From Comamonas sp. lk (GTDB lineage: Bacteria > Pseudomonadota > Gammaproteobacteria > Burkholderiales > Burkholderiaceae_C): a stretch of DNA of 8,131 nt. The notes beneath the pieces are model-generated. The model was not told where the DNA came from. It worked only from the letters and a program-made list of their open reading frames with translations, and searched no databases. The number at the start of each line of letters is the position of its first letter. Position 1 is the first letter of the stretch. The translations under genes and the position numbers were made by a program. The stretch spans positions 1 to 8,131 of the forward strand of contig CAMDKE010000114.1 of the NCBI GenBank assembly GCA_945901215.1, written 5' to 3'. Of this stretch, positions 1 to 5,694 are shown piece after piece.

Positions 1-246
1 CTGGGGGTGCTATGCACCGGCTTGGCCTACATCCTGTTTTTCCGGCTCATTGAACGGGCGGGGCCGGCCAAGGCGCTTTCAGTGACCTTCGCCATTCCGG
101 TGTTTGCCATTGTGTACGGCGTGCTTTTGTTGGACGAGGCAGTCACGCCGTGGATGCTGGTCTGCGGCCTGGTGATTGTGTTGGGCACCACGCTGTCGAC
201 TGGCATGTGGCGCCTGCCTGCTGCGCGCAAGGAACTTTCACCTTAA
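1..246 (+). CDS. EamA/DMT-family transporter, C-terminal fragment
   Basis: This is the last 81 codons of a gene that begins before the window; the frame is open from base 1 and ends in TAA. The fragment shows the end of an EamA (drug/metabolite transporter) domain. A helix carries the AYILFFRLIERAGPAKA stretch typical of the second EamA repeat, then comes a hydrophobic segment around FAIPVFAIVYGVLLL, an acidic/proline turn (DEAVTP), a last helix (LVCGLVIVLGTTL) and a short basic tail. Such proteins are inner-membrane permeases or exporters of small metabolites with ten helices; the substrate cannot be told from this piece. It converges on xerD across a palindrome-rich gap. The family call is good and a specific function is not possible. 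Confidence 0.8.
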   Translation: MGVLCTGLAYILFFRLIERAGPAKALSVTFAIPVFAIVYGVLLLDEAVTPWMLVCGLVIVLGTTLSTGMWRLPAARKELSP

Positions 247-316
247 CTTTTTCCCCCTTATCCCTGCAGTCGCCCTTTCCACAAGGACGGATCTTTTGCC
301 CCGCCACACCCCCCAG

Positions 317-349
317 CCCCCTCTCCTCCCCGGCGGTGAGGAGAGGGGG
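317..349. repeat. GC-rich hairpin, left of the long inverted repeat
   Basis: A perfect 12-bp stem, CCCCCTCTCCTC (317-328) against GAGGAGAGGGGG (338-349), encloses a 9-nt loop. It resembles the CCCCTCTCC...GGAGAGGGG palindromes scattered between genes in many beta- and gammaproteobacterial genomes (recalled, not searched). There is no T-run after it on either strand, so it is better called an interspersed palindromic repeat than a rho-independent terminator. Confidence 0.7.
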
Positions 350-351
350 AG

Positions 352-501
352 CCAACAGCCACATTTGGTTATTTCGCTTCGGCTAGGGCACCACTGGCCA
401 CTTCTGTGGACCGCTGGCCGACAGCCCTATGTCACGCGCGTGGGCGGGCGCCACGCCAGTAGAAGGCTAGCCGAAGCAAAGAAACCAAATGTGGCTGTTG
501 G
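352..501. repeat. Long inverted repeat with 35-bp arms
   Basis: The left arm 352-386 starts CCAACAGCCACATTTGGTT. The right arm 467-501 is its reverse complement at 32 of 35 positions; the mismatches cluster at arm positions 20, 21 and 24. The 80-bp middle contains a further pair, ACTGGC (393-398) with GCCAGT (455-460), so the whole could fold into one extended structure. The arms sit directly inside the two GC-rich hairpins. No open reading frame of note lies between the arms, so this is not an insertion sequence. It may be a short non-autonomous element or a composite intergenic repeat. Confidence 0.75.
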
Positions 502-503
502 CC

Positions 504-534
504 CCCCTCTCTCGCCCGCTGGGCGAGAGAGGGG
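504..534. repeat. GC-rich hairpin, right of the long inverted repeat
   Basis: A perfect 14-bp stem, CCCCTCTCTCGCCC (504-517) against GGGCGAGAGAGGGG (521-534), encloses a 3-nt loop GCT. It lies 83 bp beyond the xerD stop codon, so an xerD transcript could run into it. It lacks a T-run and is followed by more G-rich sequence. It is similar in kind, but not identical, to the hairpin at 317-349. Confidence 0.75.
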
Positions 535-616
535 TTGGGGGAGAGAGTGGGAAAAACCGGCTGAGGCACCCAGTAGGGGAATTCGGCACCACCAACCACT
601 GCTGAAAGGTTAAGGC

Positions 617-1570
617 CTATCCCCGAGGGTGGTGCGCCGCGTGCAACTGCGCCAGCCGCTCACGCGCCACATGGGTGTAAATGGTGGTGGTGGATATATC
701 GGCGTGGCCCAGCAGCAACTGCACTGCCCGCAAATCGGCACCATGGTTGAGCAAATGCGTGGCAAACGCGTGGCGCAAGGTATGCGGTGAGAGTGCCGAG
801 CGAATGCCAGCCGCCATCGCGTACTTCTTGACCACCATCCAGAACATCACCCGCGACATGGCGCTGCCGGCCTGCGCACCCTTGGTGGTGATAAACAAGT
901 CGTCGGTCTGCTTGCCCGAGAGCAGCGCAGGGCGCGCGCTGGCCAGATACTGGCGCAGCCATTGGCTGGCCACCTCACCAAAGGGGACCAGGCGCTCCTT
1001 GGCGCCCTTGCCCAATACGCGCAGCGCGTTGTCGTTTAGGCCCAGGTTCAGGGTCTTGAGGCTGACGAGTTCGCTCACGCGCAAGCCACTGGCGTACATC
1101 AGTTCCAGCATGGTGCGGTCACGCACGCCCAGCGCGGTGGAAACGTCGGGCGCAGCCAGCAGGGCTTCGACCTGCGCCTCACTCAGGCTTTTGGGCACAC
1201 GCAAGGCCTGTTTGGCCGCCTGGAGCTTGAGCGTGGGGTCGGTGGTGATTCGTCCTTGGCGCAGCGCCCAGCGAAAGTAGCGTTTGAAAACGGTCAGCCG
1301 CCGGTTGGCGGTGGTGGCCTTGGTGGCGGCGTGGCGGACAGAAAAATAGGCATGCAGATCGGCCTCGGCGCAAGCCAACAAACTGGAACCCTCGCGGTGG
1401 GCGAGCAATTGGTTCAGGTCGCGCCGGTAGGCTTCCAGGGTGTTGCGCGAAAGGCCCTCTTCCAGCCATAGCGCGTCTATGAATGCGTCAATGGATTCGT
1501 CGCTGGATTGCCGCACTGCAAGGCCAGCAGGCGCGGCCTTCAATTGGGCGCCCGGTTTGGGCAAGCTCAA
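617..1570 (-). CDS. xerD: Tyrosine recombinase XerD
   Basis: This 317-aa site-specific recombinase acts with XerC at dif to resolve chromosome dimers at division, under FtsK control. Residues about 25-115 form the N-terminal SAM-like DNA-binding domain ([20 protein letters not shown]). The catalytic domain carries R164 (GLRVSEL), K188 (GKGAKER), H263 and R266 ([14 protein letters not shown]), H289 (LLGH) and nucleophile Y298 (TTTIYTH). The spacing of these six equals that of E. coli XerD as I recall it (R148, K172, H244, R247, H270, Y279). The [15 protein letters not shown] and C-terminal HHPR signatures favour XerD over XerC. The TTG start at 1570 overlaps the tctC stop as TTGA and has no strong Shine-Dalgarno sequence. 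A GTG at codon 19 is a possible alternative start, and the extra N-terminal residues beyond E. coli XerD leave the true start uncertain. Confidence 0.93.
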   Translation of the reverse strand: MSLPKPGAQLKAAPAGLAVRQSSDESIDAFIDALWLEEGLSRNTLEAYRRDLNQLLAHREGSSLLACAEADLHAYFSVRHAATKATTANRRLTVFKRYFRWALRQGRITTDPTLKLQAAKQALRVPKSLSEAQVEALLAAPDVSTALGVRDRTMLELMYASGLRVSELVSLKTLNLGLNDNALRVLGKGAKERLVPFGEVASQWLRQYLASARPALLSGKQTDDLFITTKGAQAGSAMSRVMFWMVVKKYAMAAGIRSALSPHTLRHAFATHLLNHGADLRAVQLLLGHADISTTTIYTHVARERLAQLHAAHHPRG

Positions 1571-2541
1571 TCCAGCCGCAGCTTGGCCGACTCAACCACC
1601 TGTTTGTAGACGGCGTACTCGGCCCGGATCTGCTCGGAAAACTGCTCTGGCGAGTTGCCGATGACGATGGAGCCAGTGTCTTCAATGCGTTTTTTCACCG
1701 CCGGGTCCTCCAGGGTTTTGCGCACAGCGGCGTTCACTTTGTCGACCACCTCTTTCGGTAAGCCCTTGGGGCCGTAAATGCCATAAAAGGCCATGCGGTT
1801 CACAGGCTCCAACCCCAGTTCCTTGAAGGTGGGCACGTTGGGCAACTGGCTCAGACGCTGGGGCGCAGCCACTGCAATGGCGATGAGTTTTCCGCTTTGA
1901 ATAAAGGGCAAGGCCGAGGGCAGGTTGTCAAACGTCATGGGCACTTGCCCGGCCACCGTGTCGTTGAGCGCTGGGCCAGCCCCCCGGTAGGGAATGTGGG
2001 TGATAAACACACCGGCGAGGTTTTTGTACAGCTCCATTTGCAAGTGGCCAATGCCTCCCGTGCCCGAGGAGGAGTAAGAGTGCTGGCCAGGATTTTTTTT
2101 CAGCTCAGCAACAAAGCCCTTGTAGTCTTTGGCCGGAAAATTGGGGTGGACCGCGATCACATTGGGCGTGGCCGCCACGTTGATGATGGGCGTGAAGTCG
2201 GTCATGGAGTTGTAGGGCATCTTGGGATTGATGGCCGGATTGGCCGCCACCGTAGACACCGTGGCCATGCCCAGGGAATATCCGTCAGGCGTGGCCTTGG
2301 CGGTCTCGTTGGCACCCACCACGCCGCCGCCGCCGGCCTTGTTTTCCACCACAACGCTTTGGCCTAAGGCTTTGCCTAGGGGCTCAGACAACACGCGCGC
2401 GATGATGTCCGTTGTGCCGCCCGGCGCAAAGGGCACTTGCAGCTTGATGGCCTTGTTGGGATAGGTCTGGGCAAAAGCGCCCTGAAAGGGAGAAAAGCTG
2501 GCGGCCAGAACACTGGCAAGAATGAGGCGGCGGTACTGCAT
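1567..2541 (-). CDS. Bug/TctC-family periplasmic solute-binding protein
   Basis: A 324-aa secreted binding protein of the tripartite tricarboxylate transporter type, which captures small carboxylate-like ligands in the periplasm. The ATG at 2541 is chosen because AGGAG (2548-2552) lies 6 nt upstream and because it gives a clean signal peptide: MQYRR, a hydrophobic core, then a cleavage region near GAFA-Q (about residue 24). An in-frame GTG at 2571 would add ten residues and spoil this. Family motifs visible are [13 protein letters not shown] (37-49), DGYSLG (86-91), [12 protein letters not shown] (183-194), and a C-terminal helical region with NSPEQF. No TctA/TctB membrane genes lie nearby, as is usual for the many orphan Bug proteins of Burkholderiales. 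Its ligand is unknown. It precedes and overlaps xerD, probably in one transcript, and diverges from the AEC permease. Confidence 0.92.
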   Translation of the reverse strand: MQYRRLILASVLAASFSPFQGAFAQTYPNKAIKLQVPFAPGGTTDIIARVLSEPLGKALGQSVVVENKAGGGGVVGANETAKATPDGYSLGMATVSTVAANPAINPKMPYNSMTDFTPIINVAATPNVIAVHPNFPAKDYKGFVAELKKNPGQHSYSSSGTGGIGHLQMELYKNLAGVFITHIPYRGAGPALNDTVAGQVPMTFDNLPSALPFIQSGKLIAIAVAAPQRLSQLPNVPTFKELGLEPVNRMAFYGIYGPKGLPKEVVDKVNAAVRKTLEDPAVKKRIEDTGSIVIGNSPEQFSEQIRAEYAVYKQVVESAKLRLD

Positions 2542-2547
2542 AGTGAG

Positions 2548-2552
2548 CTCCT
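2548..2552 (-). promoter_or_regulatory. Shine-Dalgarno of the tctC-like gene
   Basis: Read on the minus strand this is AGGAG, 6 nt before the ATG at 2541. It decides the start codon in favour of ATG 2541 over the upstream in-frame GTG at 2571. Confidence 0.8.
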
Positions 2553-2555
2553 GGG

Positions 2556-2585
2556 TTGGAATGTGCGACACGCCAATGGTACATC
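2556..2585 (+). promoter_or_regulatory. Tentative sigma70-like promoter for the AEC permease
   Basis: In the 106-bp divergent gap, TTGGAA (2556-2561) is followed after 18 bp by TACATC (2580-2585), preceded by TGG as in an extended -10. The -10 match is weak (3 of 6), so this is only the best candidate seen. It would place the transcript start about 55 nt before the GTG at 2648. Confidence 0.2.
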
Positions 2586-2647
2586 TGCGCCCAAAGCCAC
2601 CCCCGACCGGCGGGGCGCCACACCCGTCTGGCTGCTATCCTGCGCGG

Positions 2648-3568
2648 GTGAATTACGCCACTTTGTTGATCCCCGAGTTTTCATTGATTTTGCTGGGCTA
2701 CCTGGTCTGCAAATTCACCCCCTTGAACCGCAGCGTCTGGAGCCAGGTGGACGCGCTGGTGTACTACCTGCTGTTTCCCGCGCTGTTGTTTCACTCCATC
2801 ATCAAAAGCCCGTTGGACCTGGGCACGGCTTCCAAGCTGGTGGGCGCTGGCTGGAGCGTGATGGCGGTGGGCATTGCGCTGGCGTATGCGCTGCCCCTGC
2901 TGCCATGGCTCAAACACCACATCGCAGCTCGCGAACACGCTGCATCCGCCCAGGTGGCGTTTCGTTTCAACTCATTTATCGGACTGGCTCTGGCTGAGCG
3001 CCTGGCCGGGCCTGAAGGGGCGCTGGAAATTGCGGTGCTGATCGGCGTGTGCGTGCCGCTGGCCAACATCGCTGCCGTCTGGCCCATGGCACGCGCGGGT
3101 TCGCGCGGCATGGCCGCCGAGCTGCTGCGCAACCCGCTGATATTTGCCACCATTTCGGGCCTGGCGGCCAACCTGGCCGGCCTGGGAATGGCCGACTGGC
3201 TGGCACCGACGTTTAACCGCGTGGGCGGGTCAGCGCTGGCGCTGGGCCTCATGGCAGCGGGCGCGGGCATGCAACTCGGCGCCCTTGTCCGGGCCAAGGC
3301 ATTGGCGGTGTCGGTGCTGGCGATTCGCCATTTGGTGCTGCCCCTCGTAGCGCTGGCAGCAGCCTACGCCTTTGGCCTGAGCCACTCACAGGCCACCATC
3401 GTGCTGGTCTACGCAGCCCTGCCCACGGCCGCTAGCTGCTACGTACTGGCCAGCAAAATGGGCTTTGACGGGTCGTATGTGGCGGGCCTGGTGTCTCTTT
3501 CAACGCTCTTGGGAATGCTCAGCCTGGGTCTTGCACTCACACTTTTGCGCCCGCTGTATGCGGTTTAA
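2648..3568 (+). CDS. AEC-family (auxin efflux carrier-like) permease
   Basis: A 306-aa inner-membrane protein of the AEC/YfdV type, with about ten hydrophobic helices in two halves. Bacterial members carry small organic acids such as malate or malonate; the substrate here is not known. Visible features are a first helix after NYATLLIPEFSLILLGYL, the conserved FPALLFHSI region (43-51), FNSFIGLALAERL (108-119), RNPLI (161-165) opening the second half, and the family-typical AALPTAASCYVLASKMG (256-272). The GTG at 2648 is preferred because homologues begin with an NYA-type N-terminus and the upstream in-frame residues are charged and proline-rich. No clear Shine-Dalgarno precedes it; ATG 2576 or ATG 2522 are less likely starts. 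It diverges from the tctC-like binding-protein gene, so a shared acid-uptake role is possible but unproven. Confidence 0.85.
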   Translation: MNYATLLIPEFSLILLGYLVCKFTPLNRSVWSQVDALVYYLLFPALLFHSIIKSPLDLGTASKLVGAGWSVMAVGIALAYALPLLPWLKHHIAAREHAASAQVAFRFNSFIGLALAERLAGPEGALEIAVLIGVCVPLANIAAVWPMARAGSRGMAAELLRNPLIFATISGLAANLAGLGMADWLAPTFNRVGGSALALGLMAAGAGMQLGALVRAKALAVSVLAIRHLVLPLVALAAAYAFGLSHSQATIVLVYAALPTAASCYVLASKMGFDGSYVAGLVSLSTLLGMLSLGLALTLLRPLYAV

Positions 3569-4083
3569 ACCAGGCCAGACCTTGGGGTGGTTTCGAAAGC
3601 AGTACGCGCCGTCGGACATTCACGTCTCCCAACCCAGCCAGGGTAATGACTTCACACTGCAGCAGGTTGCCGCGAGCGATTTTCCATCCAGCATCCGCGA
3701 CACGATTCATTCCATATTTCAGCTCGAATTCACCAACGCCCAGGAAAACATTCGGATCGGACGATTTCTGAAATCGGTCAAACAGTGGGTGTTAGCGACA
3801 CCAAAGGTGGTGCACCCTACAACGGCTCGCTCAAGCTCACCAAACAAGATTTTTTCTATGCACTGCATAACGGCTTGAACCACGTGATGGTCAACACGGT
3901 TTGGCTCAAGCATTTGTAGGGGCCTGAAAACCAGCCAGGCGATTTGCAATTGTCCAAAGGTGCCTACGGCGTGCAACGCGGCGTGCCGGTTTACCAAGGC
4001 ACTGCCGAACAGAAGATTGGGATGCTGGAGCAGATCTTGTCCACGGGCTTTTTGTTTCTAGCGCTGTTTATTTAGGCCCCCTG
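3569..4083. other. Degraded accessory sequence without an intact gene
   Basis: No intact, recognisable gene lies between the AEC stop and the palindromic array. A plus-strand frame starting at ATG 3555 (overlapping the AEC stop) runs to 3878 with a fairly protein-like stretch up to about 3780 (FQLEFTNAQENIRIGRFLKS), after which another frame becomes more plausible. This pattern fits a frameshifted gene remnant. I could not name a family. A minus-strand frame at 3719-3997 is probably only its shadow. Confidence 0.5.
3764..4075 (+). pseudogene. Unrecognised coding remnant with in-frame stop
   Basis: One frame reads like a real protein: ISEIGQTVGVSDTKGGAPYN, then SLKLTKQDFFYALHNGLNHV and VWLKHL. 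It hits TAG at 3917-3919, and after that stop continues in the same frame with GPENQPGDLQLSKGAYGVQR and a hydrophobic end (STGFLFLALFI) to TAG at 4073-4075. Coherent residues on both sides of a single stop suggest a gene killed by a nonsense mutation. Its 5' half may lie in the frame starting near 3555, joined through a frameshift near 3780. No family was recognised. It lies just upstream of the palindromic array of the nucleotidyltransferase gene and could once have been its partner, but that is conjecture. Confidence 0.4.
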
Positions 4084-4123
4084 GTTTCCGGCGAACACGA
4101 ACATTTGCAGTTCTGCCGGAAAC
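4084..4123. promoter_or_regulatory. Palindromic operator candidate, distal copy
   Basis: GTTTCCGGC (4084-4092) and its exact complement GCCGGAAAC (4115-4123) form a 40-bp inverted repeat with a 22-bp spacer. Half-site starts are 31 bp apart, close to three helical turns, so a protein dimer could contact both on one face. It is repeated 60 bp downstream. GAAC (4093-4096) and GTTC (4110-4113) extend the symmetry with one unpaired base. Confidence 0.65.
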
Positions 4124-4141
4124 GGCTTTGACTCCTGGCCA

Positions 4142-4172
4142 TTGTTTCCGGCAAAATAGAAAAATCTATACA
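4142..4172 (+). promoter_or_regulatory. Tentative promoter inside the proximal palindrome
   Basis: TTGTTT (4142-4147) and TATACA (4167-4172) could serve as -35 and -10 elements, but the spacing is 19 bp and the matches are partial. If right, transcription would begin within a few bases of the ATG, giving a very short or leaderless mRNA, and the palindrome would overlap the promoter, as expected for a repressor site. Confidence 0.25.
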
Positions 4173-4183
4173 TCGCCGGAAAC
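4144..4183. promoter_or_regulatory. Palindromic operator candidate, proximal copy
   Basis: A second 40-bp palindrome has the same 9-mer half-sites, GTTTCCGGC (4144-4152) and GCCGGAAAC (4175-4183), again with a 22-bp spacer. An AT-rich inner palindrome, ATAGA (4156-4160) with TCTAT (4165-4169), lies inside it. It ends 3 nt before the ATG at 4187, so it covers the position of any Shine-Dalgarno (only a weak GGAA is present). Binding here would block both transcription and start-codon access. Confidence 0.7.
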
Positions 4184-4186
4184 ACA

Positions 4187-5176
4187 ATGAAGTCTCTTTC
4201 CAACCAACAGCGGCTTCACCAAGTCAATACCGAACAATTGTTCGAAAACTATAGATCTGCAGTGGGCCATGCGGCGTCCTACACCTATGGCATGCGCTGG
4301 AAAACCGTGCGCAGCACAGAATATCTGTTCAGAGACCGCGACAGGCGCGGTAACGGCAAGTCGCTGGGGCCGCGATCGGAGGAAACCGAGCAGTTAATGG
4401 CAACCTTTTCCGCCGGTCGCACCGTGGCACAAGAGCGATTGCGGGGTATCAAAGAAAAAATCCAAGAGCAGGCGCGGCTCAACAAGGCTTTACGACTCAA
4501 CCGCGTTCCGCGCGTCGTGGCTCGTGTGCTTCGGGAACTTGACCAGGCAGGCCTGTATGACAGCTTCACGGTCATTGGTACTCAAACTTTGTACGCCTAC
4601 GAAGCCGCTGCAGGCGTGCACTTTTTACTGGAGTTGCTCGCTTCGGGTGATGTGGACCTACTCTACGACGCCCGCCAGAAAATGGTGGTTGTATCAGAAA
4701 AATTAGACGGCGATGGACTGTTAGGCTTGCTGAAAAAAGCCGACAAGACCTTTGAATGTGTCCGCGAAAACGGCTACCGCGCCGCCAATGCGGGCCAGTT
4801 CATGGTGGACTTGGTGATTGCTCCGCGTGGCATGCATGTAACTGGGAGCGTCACGTTTTCCGAATCAGATCTTGTCGCCACCGAAGTGCCTGGCCTACAG
4901 TGGCTACTAAATTCCCCAAAACTTGATGCGGTGGCTATTGACGAGGACGGCTGGCCTGTACCGATGCGGGTGCCAGACCCACGCGCTTTCGCCTTGCACA
5001 AGGCCTGGCTCTCTGGTCTCCCGACGCGTGAACCGATCAAAAAACCACGCGACCTTGACCAGGCGCGGGCAGTGGCACAACTCGTCCAAGAAGAAATGCC
5101 GCAGTTTTCGTTCGAAAGCACGCTCACATCGCTGCATAGCGATGTACGCAAGATGCTCCCTGTACTTATCGGGTAA
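4187..5176 (+). CDS. Nucleotidyltransferase-fold protein, GSU2403/NTP_transf_8-like
   Basis: A 329-aa soluble protein with no signal peptide or membrane segment. Residues about 1-110 are basic and helical, including a charged stretch RTVAQERLRGIKEKIQEQAR (79-98) that may form a coiled coil. The core at about 120-275 looks like a minimal nucleotidyltransferase fold: VIGTQTLYAYEAAAG (129-143), then GDVDLLYDAR (154-163) with D155 and D157 as likely metal-binding carboxylates, and MVDLV (206-210) with D208 as the third. FALHKAWLSG (268-277) resembles a conserved motif downstream of the fold. I recognise this as the GSU2403/NTP_transf_8 type, whose function is largely unknown; a distant similarity to AbiEii/MenT-type toxins is only by fold. 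The catalytic carboxylates look intact. ATG 4187 lies 3 nt after a palindromic operator. It stands alone, with no partner gene intact beside it, and has lower GC than its neighbours in places. Confidence 0.68.
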   Translation: MKSLSNQQRLHQVNTEQLFENYRSAVGHAASYTYGMRWKTVRSTEYLFRDRDRRGNGKSLGPRSEETEQLMATFSAGRTVAQERLRGIKEKIQEQARLNKALRLNRVPRVVARVLRELDQAGLYDSFTVIGTQTLYAYEAAAGVHFLLELLASGDVDLLYDARQKMVVVSEKLDGDGLLGLLKKADKTFECVRENGYRAANAGQFMVDLVIAPRGMHVTGSVTFSESDLVATEVPGLQWLLNSPKLDAVAIDEDGWPVPMRVPDPRAFALHKAWLSGLPTREPIKKPRDLDQARAVAQLVQEEMPQFSFESTLTSLHSDVRKMLPVLIG

Positions 5177-5694
5177 TCAAGCAGCGGAGCGCGTATCGGC
5201 CTCCTCCAGGCCCACACCGCGCGTGTAGCCCTGCCGCCGCTGGCGGACTCCTGCCATTACTCCCTCGCCTCAGCGGATTTCTACTTTGGTGGAACTGCTG
5301 TAAGCGGGGCTGAGCTTAAGTTGAAATGTCTCTTGAAATGGCGAAAAACAGTATTTCCCATGTGACTATCTTGTTCATTAGCTCAAACGCGAGTGCTACA
5401 AAGGATAGTTTGACTAACACCTACCCCTCCGCCTGCTCAAGCGCCAGCGCCGCCTCGTTAAGTTATTTCTCTCACTTAACGATGTCGAAAGATGGCTTTA
5501 CCGCAGTCGGAAATGTTTGCGAGGGAGGAGTGCCCTACCATCAATTTGTAAAAGGCACATTCGTGAAACCGCCCTTTAGCGGAGTGGTTGTCGACTAGGT
5601 TTACGCCAGCATATGCCAAAAGAGCAGTCGAGCGTTTGGCGTGTAGCCCGTAGAGCGAAGTGGAACTTCATGGGAGGTAGGAGTAGGGCTTCGA
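5177..5694. other. Lower-GC intergenic stretch, no convincing gene
   Basis: This is 518 bp between the nucleotidyltransferase stop and the queG stop. A hand count gives about 48% GC over 5341-5580, well below the flanking core genes. An ATG frame at 5326-5598 (90 codons) is Ser/Ala-rich, has no Shine-Dalgarno and matches nothing I know; I do not call it a gene. The stretch holds a 9-bp inverted repeat (5455-5482), an 11-bp direct repeat of GCGTGTAGCCC (5221-5231 and 5639-5649), and only short weak hairpins near each gene end. No clear terminator was found for either neighbour. Confidence 0.55.
5455..5482. repeat. 9-bp perfect inverted repeat
   Basis: TCGTTAAGT (5455-5463) pairs with ACTTAACGA (5474-5482) around a 10-nt loop. 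It has no T-run and no gene start beside it. The role is unknown; it may be a protein-binding site in the remnant of an older gene's control region, or chance. Confidence 0.4.

Larger units (their letters stand above)
247..616. other. Gene-free convergent gap filled with nested palindromes
   Basis: This 370-bp stretch lies between the stop codons of the EamA-type gene (plus) and xerD (minus). Frames crossing it are low-complexity proline/arginine reading of C-runs and show no family resemblance. It holds two perfect GC-rich hairpins and one long inverted repeat, described separately. Because both flanking genes end here, the hairpins may help end transcription from both sides, but neither has the T-run of a classical intrinsic terminator. 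Confidence 0.7.

Noticed and set aside
504..534. The 14-bp hairpin as a rho-independent terminator of xerD
   Set aside because: The stem is strong but no T-run follows on the minus strand; it is kept only as a repeat that might help termination.
176..613. A long plus-strand frame through the palindromic gap
   Set aside because: It overlaps the transporter end out of frame and reads through C-rich repeats, giving a Pro/Arg-rich product with no family resemblance.
3719..3997. A minus-strand 92-codon frame opposite the coding remnant
   Set aside because: The plus strand reads more protein-like over the same bases, and no family or start signal supports the minus frame.
5455..5482. The GTTAAGT...ACTTAAC inverted repeat as an integron attC site
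   Set aside because: The core boxes are in the wrong order for attC (RYYYAAC should come first, GTTRRRY last), and no second pair of inner boxes is present.
5326..5598. A 90-codon ATG frame in the lower-GC stretch as a small gene
   Set aside because: It has no Shine-Dalgarno, a Ser/Ala-rich low-information composition and no recognised motif, and the opposite strand is about equally open in part of it.
5657..5669. GAAGT-GGA-ACTTC as a terminator after queG
   Set aside because: Only a 5-bp stem with no T-run on either strand.
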